Assembly (NCBI RefSeq): GCF_020283565.1
Contig: NC_060059.1
Location: 17,230,933-17,294,932, forward strand
From: Trifolium pratense
Taxonomy: Eukaryota; Streptophyta; Magnoliopsida; Fabales; Fabaceae
DNA: 64,000 bases
Direction: 5' to 3'
Shown here: positions 39,743 to 52,700 of the stretch, piece by piece
Layout: every line of letters begins with the position of its first letter
Position numbering within the stretch: the stretch's first letter is position 1
Made by a program: the position numbers and the translations under genes
Notes under the pieces: generated by a model
Seen by the model: only the letters and a program-made list of their open reading frames with translations
Database searches by the model: none
What the model was told of the DNA's origin: nothing

Positions 39743-40111
39743 CACACCGGCGTAACATTTGAGTAATGTTACACCGTCCAATAACGCTTTAACAAATACA
39801 AATTTTACAAAATCCACCGTTGGATTGAAAGCTTATATTGTATAGATCATCTATGTTGAATTGTATAAAAATCTAAAATCGTTCGATATGTTATTGAGAT
39901 CGGTGAAGATTAATGGTTTATGCATTTTTATTGAATATCGTTAATCTTGATCTATCTCAAAAACATATCGAACGATTTTAGATTTTTATACAATTCAACA
40001 TAGATGATCTATACAATATAAGCTTTCAATCCAACGGTGAATTTTGTAAAATTTGTATTCGTTAAAGCGTTATTGGACGGTGTAACATTACTCAAATATT
40101 ACGCCGGTGTG
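39743..40111. mobile_element. Near-perfect palindromic MITE (CACCGGYGTAA family)
   Basis: CACACCGGCGTAACATTTGA at the left is mirrored by CAAATATTACGCCGGTGTG at the right. Arms of about 170 nt pair almost throughout, with the core ACCGTTGGATTGAAAGCTTA. It is flanked by (TA)n and (CA)n runs, so the target site cannot be fixed exactly. Confidence 0.8.
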
Positions 40112-40149
40112 TGTGTATATATATATATATATATCATATTTTTCCGTTA

Positions 40150-41165
40150 AAAAAGAAAGAAAGAGGGATATATGAATATGGTTCAAAAACAAAATCTTAC
40201 TTTATTTGGTAAGTTTAGTGAAATATTACAACTGATTTTTATTTTTATCATTTAAATTTATATTTTTACTAAAAATAGTAAAGACCCAACCGTATATTAT
40301 AGTATATTTTTGGACTTTCTTCCAATATTAAAAATGACCCGCATGAAAACACGACAAATTCTTTTAAAAAAATTATCTATTGTATTTAAATTGTAAATAA
40401 CATAGAAGACAAAAAATTAATCAAAAACTAATTAATTTAACTAGATGATTCATACAGATGCCCTACGTGTGGTGACATGTTTCCCTCTTCAATTATAATA
40501 AAATTTAAAGGGTGTGTGTGTGACAGAATTATATATTATTGGTTGTCTATATATAGTGTGGGTTTGTGTGGCAAATCATATTTGCATAGGGACAAACTTA
40601 CTTCTTTGCCTAATTCATGTTAGATGAATCTCAATTTAACTGGGAAAAGTGAGTTTGGACCAAAACTCCTCTAATTTAGAGGGAGAATGGATTAGTCATG
40701 ATATATGCACACCCACTATTGATGACTAGAATTCATAGCTTCTCTTCCCGCCCAACCCAACTCTCTTTTCCTTTCGAAAATTCAATTTTGGCCTTGAAAA
40801 AAAAATTGAAACGCGTTTTTAAAGTTTTTCTAGTTCAAATTTAAGAAAAATTTGAAAAACACATTTTAAAGGGCAAAAAAGAAAATCCAAGAAGGAAAAA
40901 AGAAACGTGAAAGGTGGAAAGAGAAAGCTATCGAAATATGCATACGATGATTTAAATTTAAAGTGATCTTTTATATAAAAAAGAAATCTTGACTTTGTAT
41001 TTGAAAATTACTTTTTTGAGAGTCCGCTTGTTTTCATTTGAACCAAAACTTTCATTTGGGCTTTTGAAACTTTCTTGTAAGTGTTATATTTTTTTACGCC
41101 CCCCCTCCCCCACCCTACACATCCTCTAAAATAAACCTCTCGCTCCTTATTATAAGAGTTTAACC
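40150..41165. other. Intergenic, nothing recognised
   Basis: AT-rich DNA with no recognisable gene. 40775-40900 has a small self-complementary AAATTTGAAAAACACATTTT region, possibly a MITE remnant. Confidence 0.4.
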
Positions 41166-41166
41166 A

Positions 41167-42390
41167 AACTAGAACTATGACCCATGCGGTGCATGGGTCT
41201 AATTAGATGTAATATGTAACAATAAAAAATAAAATACAAAAATTCTAAGAGTAGTATAGGGAATTTCATGGACTAATTATTCTATATTTGTTTATGTGCT
41301 TATTTTATATTTTTTAAATAATTTTGGAATCCCATCGTTTTGTTTACTTGTTAAAAAAAATTGTTGATAACTAAAGGTTAAAAAATTGATGATAATTAAA
41401 GGTTAAAAAAAAATTAAAGACATAATCAAAAACATAAACTTAAGTAGACATCCATAAATAAATAAAAATTGTGATTAATTCCGCCGTTTAAATTTATTGA
41501 AAACAGGGTTAACATATTAGAATTTCTAAATTCTTTCATAATTGAAGCACATGTTTTAGCGGTTGAAAGGTTTTATTGTAAGTAAGAGATGCAGGTTCGA
41601 TGACAAATCTGCATTTTTTTAATATAAAGCTTCAATAAAAAGAAAGAGAAAATAAGAGGGGGAAAAATTTGGTTTAGGATTAGCTTATGTTAGCAAGCTT
41701 ATAATATAAGAGATTATCGGTTTTTAATTGTTTAAATTGTGCAATGAAAATTGATGGTGCTTAATTGTCGTATGAAATTTTTCCTATGAAAGTTGATGGA
41801 GCTTAACACTTTGTGGACATAATTTAAATCACAATTGGTCTGCTAGCTAGTGCATATTGTATCAATTGATCATCGGTTAATATTAAATCTGCAATGTTAA
41901 AATCAAAATAATGAATGTGATTAGTGACATAACTATGGTTGTGTTTGGTTATATTGCAAAAAAAAAATTAATTTAGCAGGATTGAGTTTGATAATAACTT
42001 TTCAAATTACACGTGATAATAACTTTCCAAATCTCACATGATAATTATTCTCTAAATTTATGATCCGGTAGAAAAAAAATCATTGATCAGGAAAGACATA
42101 AAAATATTTCGTGATGAATAATATAGTCAACAATAATTTTGATATGATATACTTTTAAAATTGATGGTGCTTATCAATTATTGCACATAATTTTAATCAC
42201 AATTGGTATATTTGGTATAGTGGTTGGAAATATTGTCTTGCACTGAAGGGTTGTGGGTTCGAATCCTAGTCAAGACAAAATTATATTATTTTTTTATAAA
42301 AATTGCAAGATAAAATGGAGGGAAAATAAAGAAACAAATTAGGGTTTAGAGTTTGCTTGTGTATACAAGCTTATAATATAAAAGATACTG
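41167..42390 (+). repeat. 1.2-kb dispersed repeat, copy 2
   Basis: Same order and near-identical sequence to 29190-30410, from ACTAGAACTATGACCC to GCTTATAATATAAAAGATA. The palindrome CCCATGCGGTGCATGGG near the start is better preserved here. GGTATAGTGGTTGG and GGGTTCGAATCCTAGTC at 42215-42270 form an A-box/B-box pair of a tRNA-derived segment. Confidence 0.7.
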
Positions 42391-42859
42391 TATTTGATGA
42401 GACTTCGTAAAATAAAATAAAAAATAATGAGACATATTTGAATGGTTTACAAATAGTTGAACACATTTACACCAGCCTCTATTTGATATAATTAGCAAAT
42501 CGATGCTGCCATGCATCAATAATCGGAATAGGTGGATGAAAATCTTGTTTGAGATATCGAATTTCCTTACTACATGAATGCGCGATATAACATTTACACG
42601 CTCGGGATCGAATTTTATAACTACATGCATGAATGCGCGATATAACATATAAATTTTTACACTTTTTAAACCACTCGGTCGATATCGAGCTTATCAAAAA
42701 AAAAAAAAAAAAACTCATGGAATTGAAGTACACGTATGTTCACATAGCGGTCCCTTTGATTTATGACATGCTGCCAAAGGGACATTTAAAATTTATTTCT
42801 AATTCTAATTATAGTCTTTTGATGGGGCAAAATTGAAATTTTACACAAACATGTTGGCC

Positions 42860-42866
42860 TATAAAA
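42860..42866 (+). promoter_or_regulatory. TATA box of the GH1 gene
   Basis: TATAAAA lies 98 nt upstream of the ATG. It predicts a transcription start near 42890 and a leader of about 70 nt. Confidence 0.65.
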
Positions 42867-42963
42867 CCAACATCACTCATGTCCTAACATTATCTCCACA
42901 ATTTACAGACACACACAAAAATAGTGTCAGTGTTTCACTTGACTATAGTGTTGTTGTTTGAAA

Positions 42964-45900
42964 ATGGTGATGTTGGATTCACAACATCATGAATGTTCCT
43001 ATTTCATGTTTTTGTTGTTCTTCTTAGTTGTTGTTGTTGGGTCAGTTAATGGAGTTGAAGTGGCTGAAACGGTGCATTTGGATACTGGAGGGTTGAGTAG
43101 AGAAGTGTTTCCCAAAGGGTTTGTGTTTGGTGTTGCAACTTCTGCTTATCAAGTTGAGGGTATGGCCCATAAAGAGGGTCGGGGTCCTAGTATTTGGGAT
43201 GTTTTCATCAAAAAACCTGGTTTGTGTTTCTTACCCAATCTTACTCTTAATTCATTCAAAAATTATACCATTATTTTTTATTTTTTTTAGTTCACTTTCA
43301 GTTTTCTTGTTTTAGACAAATGTTTTTATTATATTGTACTAACTTGTAAGTAAGAAAAACATGTTTGTAACGCTTTTTCAATTGGAGTTTTTTTGTAAAT
43401 GAGAAAAAGTGGTAAGAAGATGACTCCACTGAAAGTGAGAGACTAGCTAGATTTTGCAACATTTCCACCCAAAAATAAATTCTCTAACATAAAGTGCAAA
43501 TATCCATCTCAAGAATCTCAATTTATAATTTTTAGTAAAAATTAAATAAATTACTCTCTCTATTCTTAATTATAAACAAAAATGAACTTTTCAAATTCAT
43601 TCAAAATTAATGTATCTAGTTTATAATATAGAACAAATACATTAGTTATTCAGGTAAATTCTAATATGGATCATGGTGGACCAGTCATGAATAACATTAT
43701 AACAAATACGAATTTTACAAAATCCATCGTTGGATTGAAAGTTTATATCATATAGATCATCCATAAAAAAATTTAGAAAAATTGAAAATCATTTGATATG
43801 TTATTGAAACACATCAAGATTAACGGTTTATTAAATAACGTAAATCTTGATGGGTCTCAATAACATATCAAATGATTTTCAAAAAATTTTAAAAAATTTA
43901 TGGATGATCTATACGATATAAACTTTCAATCCAACAGTGAATTTCGTAAAATTCATATTCAGTAAATCATTTGTCCACGATGGACCACTTGTGAAGGTGG
44001 TCCACCATAACATTACCCTAGTTATTCAATTAATCTGAAAAATTGACTTTAATAAGGGTGGAGAGAGTACAATTTAAAGGTATTTAAACGAACTAATAAT
44101 TTAATATTTATTCACTTTTTTTCTTGGTGAAATTAATAAAAAGCATAATTTTTTGTTGTTAAAAAATAATAATCATATAATAGTTTTAAATAAAATCTAT
44201 CAATCTTACTTAATTTGTAGTCGAACTCTCGATTAACCGACTACTTCCTTAAAAAATTAAGGGTTAATATAAAAAATATATATTAACCACTTTTTGTCGG
44301 AAAAAGAGAAACTATTAAATTATTAAGATGGAAAGTGCACATCTTTATAAAGTAGGAATCTCCTTTTTCTTTTCTTGCGAAAACAATGATAGATGATTGA
44401 GATACTTTTTTTTTTTTAATATTACCTCCATTCTGTTTTTTTTTCGACACAATATTACCTCCATTCTTAAAAATAAACAAAAAAACCCATTTGAAACATT
44501 TTATTATAGATTCTTTTCAAATTTTAAAGTGCATTAATTTATTTAAGCATTTTTGCTTCTTTTTTTTGGTCTTAAACGAAGTAGTAATTCACTGAAATTA
44601 AACTCACATAATTGTGAGATTCCGAGTTCGAACCCGAGCCACGACATCCGACCTAATAATTTTGACATTTTTTACTAGTTGAGTTAGGATTTATGGAACT
44701 GCATCTTTTCTTTTTAGTTCTACATTATATAATCCCATAGATTAAAGTTGAGATTAAATTGGTATAGCTTTTTTAAAAAAAAAATTGTGAAATACTGTAT
44801 TTAATAGTTTATTGTTTCTATTCATAACAGGGATTGTCGCAAATAATGGCACAGGAGATGTTTCTGTTGATCAATATCATCGCTACAAAGTGAGTGCCTG
44901 AAATTTATTTAAGTTACTTAAAAATCCTGGAGTATGAATCTTACAATTTGTGGCTGGAAACATAAAGTTTTCCTTAAAGTATTATGGCTGCGTTTGTTTT
45001 AGCTTTAAATTCATCTTTAGTGTCAATTTTGGTGGTGAGTCCGTGCAAAAAAATTCTGACATTAAATGGAGTCCTCGTAAGTGTGTGGTATGATTGGTCT
45101 CATTGGATTAGTTAGTATTCGAACTGGATACTGAGTTTAAGAAAAAATGATTTTTATGAAAAGTTATTTAAAATAGCTTTTTTTTAGAATTTTGTTTTGA
45201 AATTTTATGATTAAAAAAAAATTGTACCAAAATAATGAAATACTTTTTGACTAAATGAAATACTTAAAACTACATTTTTTTATTTTCACCACCTGTATTC
45301 ACTATCCAGTACAGTAGACCGCCTAATTTAGTTCGGGGATCAGTTTACATCTTAAGAGAAGCTATTTAAATCAATTTTTCATATGAAACTTTTATTAAAA
45401 AAATTCTTTTGTTTTTTTTTTTTTTGACAAAAAAAACAACTAAAACGCACCCTATACAAGGTGGACAACGGGTTGAGTAGGGCAGGTTTTCACCAGAGTA
45501 ATCCATGGTTGCAATAATGAAGCCCAGTCCTTTTTCAAGGTTCGATTTTTATGGGTTTGGATTGGTGGTTTGACCGGTCGGTTAATTCGGTTTTGAACCA
45601 AACTAATTTTGTTTACATAAACCGAAGAAAAACATGTTTAAATTTTTATCATCAAGAGTCGAGATATCTACCAATGATACAAAATAAAACTTAAACAGCA
45701 AAACAACAAAAACACAAAGAAAATAAATTGAGATAAGAGAAAAAAATATGATAGTGTAAATGTGTAATGATGATGAACAAAAAAGATGAGATAGAAGAAG
45801 AAATATTGAGTTTGTGTTGCTAGAGGTAAAACCCATTTATTATGCATTGGTTGGTTCACAATTTTCTACTAAGGCTATTTGTAAAGAAGAAAAAGAAACT

Positions 45901-48900
45901 TTGTATGTAGTTTTACCAATTGAATTATGGACTGTCTTTTACTGAACTTATTTTGTTAAGATTACATCTATAGTTGTTGATGAACCTTCATAATTAAGAG
46001 ATCAAGTGTGTTTCATTTGACAGGAAGATATAGATCTCATGGCAAACCTAAATTTTGATGCTTACCGGTTCTCAATCTCATGGTCCAGAATATTTCCAAG
46101 TAATTCAAACATTACATATTTGATCAAAACAAGATGAAGAAAATTTATAACTCAATTTATAATCGATTAAACTGTTGATGCAGATGGAACTGGCAAAGTA
46201 AATTGGAAAGGTGTAGCATACTACAACAGATTGATTGATTACATGCTAGAAAAGGGTAATATCTTTTATGTAACATAGTCTATAAATAATAGTTTTATTG
46301 TTTTGAAACAGCATATATAGTAGAATAATAAACTCATTCTCAAAGAACAAAAACACTCGTTACTTGAAAACTGTTATATCATCGATCATTAGTTGGTTCA
46401 GTGGTGATTGACGCTGAAGGAAAAAAAAAGAAACATGACTCCTATATTGACATAGTGTTAGAAATGTTAATTGCTTAATGTTTTGTTTTATGTTGCAGGC
46501 ATTACTCCTTATGCAAATCTCTATCATTATGACCTTCCTTTAGCTCTTGAGTTGAAGTACAACGGATTATTGAGCCGAAATGTTGTGTAAGTACTAAAAT
46601 ACCCTTAATAACTTATGTCAAAAATATTTTCAATAATATAACGGTTATATGTTCCTAATATGTTAACACTCTAATTATGATCAACAAGGATTTGATGAAT
46701 GATGAAAGTTTTAAAATTACACAGGAAAGACTTTGCGGATTATGCAGATTTCTGTTTCAAGACATTTGGAGACAGAGTTAAGAACTGGATGACCTTCAAT
46801 GAACCAAGAGTTGTTGCTGCTCTTGGTTATGATAATGGCTTTTTTGCCCCTGGAAGATGTTCAAAAGAATATGGAAATTGTACAGCTGGAAATTCAGGAA
46901 CAGAGCCTTACATTGTAGCTCACAATTTGATTTTGTCACATGCCTCTGCTGTTCAAAGATACAGAGAGAAGTACCAAGTAATATTTACTATTTTGAGTCT
47001 TTTAAGATTAATTATATGTTTGAATTTCCAGTGAGTTTGTCAGAATCACCACGTGTTGTCATAAATTTGGCAAAGTTACGCAGATCACGCTGTTCAACTG
47101 TGATTTTGTCAGACTCATTGTGAATCCGAACATGTGTCAGTGGTTGATTCTCTTTGATGTTATTATGCTGTGGTGATGGTTGTGGTTGTGGTTTTCTTTA
47201 GGAAAAGCAAAAGGGTAGGATTGGAATTTTGTTAGATTTTGTTTGGTACGAGCCTCTTACAAGATCAAAGGCTGATAACTATGCTGCTCAAAGAGCTAGA
47301 GACTTTCATATTGGATGGTAAATATCTTTAGTTTATGCTAATTGAAACTCATCCAATGCATTTCCATATGAAATGTTTGTGATGTTTGCCAACTAAACAT
47401 CACAAACAATGCCATAAGAATTGTAACTAAGTTTTATCTTGTTTATTTCGGATTTGGATTGCATGCAGTCATGCAGTTAGGGAAGATCTGGTCGTCTGAT
47501 TAAAGTAGTTATACAATTTGATTAAATCTTCTTTTAGTTCTTTATATCTCAACAGTTCGATCTTAATCGAACGGCCAAATCCTTCCTGAGTGTATGACTG
47601 CATGCAGTTTTGACTGCATGCAATCCGGGCCGGCCGTTTATTTCAGAGTGTGTATTTAAGGTGTTTAATTTCACAGGTTCATTCATCCCATTGTTTATGG
47701 TGAGTATCCAAAAACTTTGCAAAATATTGTTGGGAATAGACTCCCAAAGTTCACTAAGGAAGAAGTGAAAATTGTGAAGGGATCCATTGATTTTGTTGGT
47801 ATCAATCAATATACTACATACTACATGTATGATCCTCATCAATCAAAACCAAAAGTCCCTGGCTATCAGACAGATTGGAATGCAGGGTTTGCTTGTAAGA
47901 TAATGAATGCTTTTCTGTTTTTTTTTTTAAATGGCCTATTGGCTAGAAATTCCACTCTTAAAGTGGATAAGTGGGATGATCGGGGTTCAAACCCGGCCCC
48001 CTGCATATATAATGCAATGTCCTGCCACCTGAGCTAAGCTCACGGGAATATCATGAATGCTTTCTAATGTAGCATATTTAAAAATATTAAATAAACGATT
48101 AGTACAGTCTCTAATGTAACGCTCATTCTCCGATTTAGTCTTTAAAATATGTCATGTTAGTCCCTAACATCTTAATTGCAGGATTAAATTAATGAATTTT
48201 GTATATTTTAGGGACTACTTATTATATTTATATATTTTAAGAATTAAATTGGAGAAAAGGTGATACTTTGGAGAATAATTAATGGTTTATTTTAGAAGTA
48301 CTTTTCTTGTTAATTTCATCACTGACATTGATTTTCTTGTTGAACATTGAAGATGCTAAGAATGGAGTACCTATTGGACCAAGGGTAATTTTGAAAATAG
48401 TGAAAGTTAATTAATCATGATGATAATATTAGTGCAAAAATCATGCAATTACTTATTTATAAGTGATACTTTGCAGGCATATTCTTATTGGCTTTACAAT
48501 GTACCATGGGGTTTGTACAAAGCAATAATCTACATCAAGGAGCATTATGGAAATCCACCTGTGATCTTATCTGAAAATGGTAACACTTGAGGCTAGTTTT
48601 TAAGCTTGGTTTGAATGATTTCTACTCTATGACATGAATATTTCTTCTTCTTTCTTTAACTTGAAAAGAAGTATGAAATTTGGCTTTGGTATCATGTAAC
48701 ATTATATATTTAATGATTTGTAGGCATGGATGATCCGGGTAATGTAACATTTGCCAAGGGATTGCATGACACCACAAGAATAAACTATTACAAAGGCTAT
48801 TTAACTCAACTAAAGAAATCTATTGATGATGGAGCAAATGTGATTGGATACCATGCATGGTCTTTGCTTGATAACTTTGAATGGAGATTAGGGTACACAT

Positions 48901-48998
48901 CAAGGTTTGGTATTGTCTATGTTGACTTCAAGACTCTCAAGAGAACCCCTAAGATGTCAGCATATTGGTTCAAGCAGCTACTCACTAAAAAGAAGTAA
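42964..48998 (+). CDS. GH1 beta-glucosidase/beta-mannosidase, BGLU44-like, 11 exons
   Basis: A secreted family 1 glycoside hydrolase that removes beta-linked glucose or mannose from glycosides or oligosaccharides. Exons: 42964-43219, 44831-44889, 46024-46099, 46184-46255, 46499-46586, 46725-46977, 47202-47317, 47677-47894, 48353-48384, 48477-48579, 48724-48998. They total 1548 nt and encode 515 aa. All introns are GT-AG and in phase. A signal peptide is evident (hydrophobic [15 protein letters not shown], residues 15-29). [17 protein letters not shown] opens the barrel. [10 protein letters not shown] contains the acid/base E210 and VILSENGMDD the nucleophile E423. [11 protein letters not shown] forms the late substrate pocket. 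Wording matches Arabidopsis BGLU44 closely, so mannoside activity is plausible but inferred. Introns 1, 2, 7 and 8 carry mobile elements. Confidence 0.95.
43551..44070. mobile_element. Stowaway-like MITE split by a later insertion (GH1 intron 1)
   Basis: The left part begins ACTCTCTCTATTCTTAATTA, the right part ends GGGTGGAGAGAGTA. The two halves are interrupted at TAGTTATTCA by the element at 43653-44018, which duplicated that sequence. Confidence 0.65.
43653..44018. mobile_element. Mutator-type MITE with GGTCCACC ends, nested
   Basis: TAGTTATTCA flanks it exactly (43643-43652, 44019-44028), a 10-bp duplication. The ends are GGTAAATTCTAATATGGATC and, inverted, GGGTAATGTTATGGTGGACC. It is the same family as 26481-26848 in the opposite orientation, with the shared core TTGGATTGAAAGTTTATATC. 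Confidence 0.8.
44575..44690 (+). repeat. tRNA-derived SINE-like segment in GH1 intron 1
   Basis: GAGTTCGAACCCGAGCC is a good B-box and precedes CATCCGACCTAATAATTTTG. The A-box region is weak, so this is probably a worn SINE and not a tRNA gene. Confidence 0.45.
44986..45453. mobile_element. Possible TIR element in GH1 intron 2
   Basis: GGCTGCGTTTGTTTTAG at the left is roughly inverse to CAACTAAAACGCACCCTATA at the right. The interior is AT-rich and non-coding. No target duplication was confirmed. Confidence 0.4.
46385..46432 (+). repeat. SINE fragment in GH1 intron 4
   Basis: AGTTGGTTCAGTGGTGATTG and ACGCTGAAGG match the head of the SINEs at 5639 and 54439, and run directly into an A-tail. 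The middle is absent. Confidence 0.5.
47450..47632. mobile_element. MITE in GH1 intron 7 (TGCATGCAGTCA family)
   Basis: GGATTGCATGCAGTCATGCA at the left is mirrored by TGACTGCATGCAATCC at the right, with internal self-complementary ATCTTAATCGAACGG. It is related to the MDH intron 6 element. Confidence 0.6.
47917..48052 (-). mobile_element. SINE in GH1 intron 8
   Basis: On the minus strand it begins GTGAGCTTAGCTCAGGTGGC (A-box) and has GGGGTTTGAACCCCGATC (B-box), then a 3' part ending AGGCCATTT plus an A-tail. ATGAATGCTTT(T)CT flanks both sides (47903-47916, 48053-48065). It is a full-length tRNA-derived SINE, not a tRNA gene. Confidence 0.7.
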
Positions 48999-48999
48999 A

Positions 49000-49712
49000 T
49001 AGTTGAGTTGAAAAGCTTATGTTTAGTATCACGGTGGATTTGGCGAAATTACAGTAAGACACTGTAATTTTATAAAAATTACATAATTGTAACTTTTGTA
49101 AAACCACAGTTGATTATGGTGATTTCAACAAAGTGATACCAAACATTCAGTAAGTTTCTAATTGTAGTAGTGAATAATGTTTGTGGTTTTGGATAAATAA
49201 AAAGGCCTCTCTTTGGTCTTGCAATTGTAATAATCATGTTACTTGAATAGTACGAGTCTTGGAATAAAATGATCTTTTAAATAAAACATCATGAGTTTAG
49301 ATTCAAAACCTTTTCAGAAAAGATTCTCAAATAAATGAAACAAACATCCTCTTTCAACATTGTTTAGCTGCTACTGTTAACCCTGTGTACATCTGTTTAA
49401 AAGATTTTGGAGAAAGTGGAGAAAAAAGTTATATCTTCCAATGGCTTGTGAAGTAACATAGACATCAGACACGACATTGATATACTAACACAAATATCAA
49501 TAATAATTCACAAAAATGAAAGTTATTAAATATAGTCACATGTATTGGTTTCATGTCAGTGTTTGACACACTTTCAATCTGAAGTGTCGGTGTTATATAT
49601 TTAGTGCTACACACGTGACCAGTTAGCTCATTTTCGCAGATTATGAATGACTTGAGAAAAATACATTAAATTCTAAATAGGATACAACAAAATTCATGAG
49701 CATATTGAATGA
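49000..49712. other. Region between convergent GH1 and EXO1 genes
   Basis: Holds the GH1 3' untranslated region, a repeat at 49445-49615 related to MDH intron 3 (GTCACATGTATTGGTTTCAT, GAAGTGTCGGTGTTATATA), and the EXO1 3' untranslated region on the minus strand. No further gene. Confidence 0.5.
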
Positions 49713-52700
49713 TTACACTCTTGAAAAGAAATTCAAAATAGTTCTAATATTACTCCCTTTTTTCTTGGAGTTACTTATCTTGGATTTCTTTTCACTTCCA
49801 CCACTTCCTTTCAAATCATTATTCCTAATCTTAGACTTTACACTTTCTTGTGACTCCATATTCAAGCATAAAGCATCACAATTTTCCACTTCAGTCACTC
49901 CTGAAACTTGTTCATCACTAGCTTCTACTTTATCCAAGCAAACATTCTCAAATTTCCTTTTCCTTGACAAATTGTTAGACCCTTTTTCTTGGATGTTATT
50001 TGGTGACATGTAATCATCAAGATCAATAGAAATTTCTTCAACACTGCTTACATTAGAAATTTCTTCAACTGTTTCATCTTTCTGAAAGAAATTTAATTTC
50101 TCCTCCTCCTCCTCCTCAACATGTTTTCTTATCCTAAAAGGGTTGTTGTCAGGAACCTTCAAAGGAGTTTTATCACATGTAATGGTCTTTTTTATTGTTT
50201 CGTTTGTTTTCAATGGCATGATTAGTTTCTGAAGTGCCGATGCTTCATTTGAATACTTATCTTTATCTGAAAGCGTTGTAACTGCAGATAAAGAAAAATG
50301 TATATGACAGTGTAAATATACAATGTTAGAAAAATAGTGTAAATATCCAAATTAATCTTTGAAATTGCAGGGTTGTAACAACCTAGTCCGCCATATATCA
50401 ATATTCCAAAATGATCTCTGAAATTGCAAAAGATTAATCAACTTTATGGATCTGTTGTCAAAAGCATCGCTAACACTAGTCACTTAGTTTCAAATTCATC
50501 CCCAATATTACCAACTTAATGTTGTTCTAGTCCTTGTGAATCCTACAGAGGGATGATTTGACTAAATTATTGCAGTTTTAAGGATCATTTTGGAGTATCG
50601 ATACTGAGGGACTAGATTAATACAGTCCTACAATTTCAAGGACCAATTTCGCATTTACTCTAGAAAAGTATGCATAAAGTCGATAATGTACTTCACAAAG
50701 AATTTAACTTTTATGCAACGACAAGATGGAAAAAATTAAGTAGACATTCAATCATATCTCACCATGTAAATATTTGTAGAAATACTTTAGAAAAGAATGT
50801 TCTGACATGACCTCAGTGTAAAAAATGATTGAACATCTATGTAAAACTATTTATCAAATTATTAAGCAAAATTATAAGTACTAACGCAATGCATCTCCAA
50901 TTTATATGACTTGCCTGTACAATTTTCATTGAAGTTCTGAGAGCCAAAGACTGAAAAACAATTTTCCTGTTTAAATGGTCCTGGAACTTCACTTTTCCTG
51001 AGTTGACCAATGGATTTAGGATCAATAGGGAGTAAAGGAAGTCTAGAACACTCAGACTCGTCAAAGGCTTCCTTAGTTGATGGATTCAAGTTTCCTTCAG
51101 CTATTGATTTGACTATAGTTGAGGGAATTTCTCTAGTTACATTTGAATTTGGTTAAGGAAAAAAAGTAATCACATGTTCAACAATCATGCAGATTAAAAT
51201 TGATAACATGTAAGCCCATTTGGGTTGACTATTTGAGCTTATCTACTGAAATAAACACTTGTGAGACTATTTAGGGAAGCTTATGGAAATAGCTTATGAC
51301 TGTGTCCATAAGCTGGTTTCAGCATATTTCATAAGCTCTTTGACATAGCTTATGAAAACAGCTTATAGCCTATAAGAAAATAATTTGACTTTATTTTATC
51401 TTTTGTTGTAGAAACAGCTCATGTTTAAACACTTATATGATAAGCACTATAAGCGCTTAGTTAAGTTGTTTATAATAATAAAAACAGGATCATAATCTAA
51501 GTGCAAGTGCCAAATCATGTTAAATATGCAGAACTCTAGATAAACATGATCACAAATAGTGTTTAATAGATGTAACAAATGCAGGTTTAGAAGAGTGACA
51601 AAGATGGAAAATTTAAGAAAAGTTATTAGCCTAAAAATGGTGACAAATTCAATAAATCAAGGATACGGTCCCAAAAAATCAAGGTTTTCGTTAAGTGACT
51701 CCAGAAAATTTTCCGGAAGAGGCTTCATGTGCTTGAGTTCTTTGGTATTGATATCATATCTACACAAAAATTTCAGAAGAATAGGAAACATAATCATTGA
51801 AAAGAATAATAAATACTCAATATAAAAACCAGAAATAGTTTTAGCATATTAGTACATTCGAGCATGCTGAAAGACCGCAAGTGCATCATTGAAGGATTTG
51901 GCGTAATCTTCTGGCATTTGATCGCCTTTCTCAAACTTAAGAACAGATAAGATCTGTAAAGAACTGATATTAGTCAGAATGACTTTGACACAACATTAGC
52001 TACAACTTGTATCAGTTTGAACTTTAAGATTCTATGTGATAATAAGCATTTACTACTTTCTAGTATACATCAATAATGAATGTCACCTATGAAACGGCAA
52101 TCATGTAATGTTTGTACCATGTGTGCATGTGTGTGGATAGGAAAGACCTTCTATAATTTTAGAATCATTGATTAATCTTGTATTCTAAGTGAATTCATTT
52201 TCACAAGTAATCAACGATAGTGGTTATTAGCAGAGAAGAAGATACTTACACGATCGATATTCTGATACTTCGAAACAAGGGCATGAGCTCGAGCAACACC
52301 AATGCCAGGAACAGATGAAAGAAAATCACAGCCAGCTAAAACACACATACCTAAAATGAGGAAAAAACGTTTTTTCAACTGTACATTGCAAATGAATTTT
52401 GTGCAGAAAATTTTTGCAGCATTCTAATTTTTCATACTTTCAAAAGACAAACATGCATATTTTTAAGCACAAATTGTTGCATTCAACAAACAACAAGAAA
52501 ATTACCTGTGAAAAGTTTCATATCGAAATTCCGAAATGAAGGTTTACAAGATACAGCAGAAAAAACTTTCTCTAACTCTATTCTTTCGCCATTTCCCTCA
52601 CGATCCATCTTAAAGATAACCTGTTCTAAACAATGGCGGATTACAATCCAAAACACGGGACTTCTATGTAATTGAAAGGTAAAATAGAACAATGAAAACA

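Noticed and set aside
44600..44660. tRNA gene candidates (also at 5232, 42215, 47960, 54480 and 57050)
   Set aside because: All have B-boxes but lack a foldable cloverleaf with acceptor stem. Several have A-tails and target duplications, so they are SINEs.
49696..50013. Plus-strand open frame over the EXO1 last exon
   Set aside because: It is antisense to the EXO1 coding sequence, which is supported by the family match and splicing.
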